Assembly (NCBI GenBank): GCA_007129085.1
Contig: SKWF01000118.1
Location: 1 to 5,294 of the forward strand
Reading direction: 5' to 3'
DNA length: 5,294 nucleotides
Source of the DNA: Balneolaceae bacterium
GTDB lineage: Bacteria > Bacteroidota > Rhodothermia > Balneolales > Balneolaceae
Of this stretch, positions 5,231 to 5,294 are shown in pieces. The notes under the pieces were generated by a model. The model had not been told where the DNA came from. It saw only the letters and a list, made by a program, of their open reading frames with translations, and ran no database searches. A program made the position numbers and the translations under genes. How positions within the stretch are numbered: position 1 is the stretch's first letter; every line of letters starts with the position of its first letter.

Positions 5231-5294
5231 TCAATCCAGCGTTACAAAAACAGATGTACGAGCTTCATTATTCACCGCCCTGCTTTTATGTCCG
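5231..5294 (-). CDS. Possible C-terminal end of an unidentified gene
   Basis: From the window edge a minus-strand frame reads GHKSRAVNNEARTSVFVTLD and stops at TGA (5231-5233). The composition is protein-like and the orientation matches the following thioredoxin gene, 125 bp downstream. It is only 20 codons, so an open frame by chance is likely enough. I do not recognise the protein. A plus-strand frame starting ATG at 5220, preceded by GGGGG and reading MFTFQSSVTKTDV into a hydrophobic run, also stays open to the edge and competes with this call. Confidence 0.25.
   Translation of the reverse strand, partial: GHKSRAVNNEARTSVFVTLD

Noticed and set aside
5220..5294. Plus-strand ATG frame open to the window edge, MFTFQSSVTKTDV, with GGGGG upstream
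   Set aside because: Only 25 codons are visible and it conflicts with the minus-strand tail at 5231-5294; neither can be settled without the next few hundred bases, and the minus-strand reading looks slightly more protein-like.
1..5294. CRISPR array, tRNA, rRNA, phage attachment site or a new multi-gene defence cluster
   Set aside because: No regularly spaced repeats, no tRNA-like cloverleaf, and no nuclease, helicase or toxin-antitoxin genes were seen; the coding genes belong to known, unlinked families.

Overview
This window looks like chromosomal DNA of a Bacteroidota-related bacterium, most likely Balneolota or Rhodothermota. That assignment is inferred from the type of pilin-like protein with an MGQQQLLL start, weak or absent Shine-Dalgarno sites, AT-rich intergenic DNA, and an intergenic repeat built on TCGACTTC and GCCTGCC/GGCGG palindromes. 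No rRNA or other taxonomic marker is present. Base composition is uneven: by rough counts on sample lines, the ATP-grasp gene is about 40% GC and the VOC gene about 55%.

Layout. Positions 1-654 hold two minus-strand genes of a type IV pilus or type II secretion-like system. These are the first 26 codons of a GspF/PilC-family inner-membrane platform protein, cut by the window edge, and a small single-helix pilin-like protein upstream of it. Positions 655-1738 are a long non-coding stretch between divergent genes. It holds a structured leader for the pilin gene, a cluster of CTCTCTT motifs that also spans the pilin-pilC gap, AT-rich DNA, and a 163-bp MITE-like palindromic element ending 25 bp before the next gene. 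Positions 1739-2809 encode an orphan ATP-grasp ligase on the plus strand. It converges on a minus-strand gene for a secreted NTF2-like (SnoaL/DUF4440-type) protein, and a hairpin terminator lies between them.

Positions 3743-5105 hold two more minus-strand genes: a CatE-like VOC dioxygenase and a FrnE-like DsbA-family thioredoxin. The 142-bp gap between them contains three inverted repeats in a row, one of them a 20-bp-stem structure with a competing alternative pairing. The last 189 bp hold an inverted repeat and perhaps the tail of a further gene.

The genes do not form one pathway. The pilin-pilC pair is the only clear functional unit. I found no convincing new multi-gene system. The most unusual signals are non-coding: the CTCTCTT cluster around the pilin gene, the MITE-like element, and the stacked inverted repeats between the thioredoxin and dioxygenase genes.
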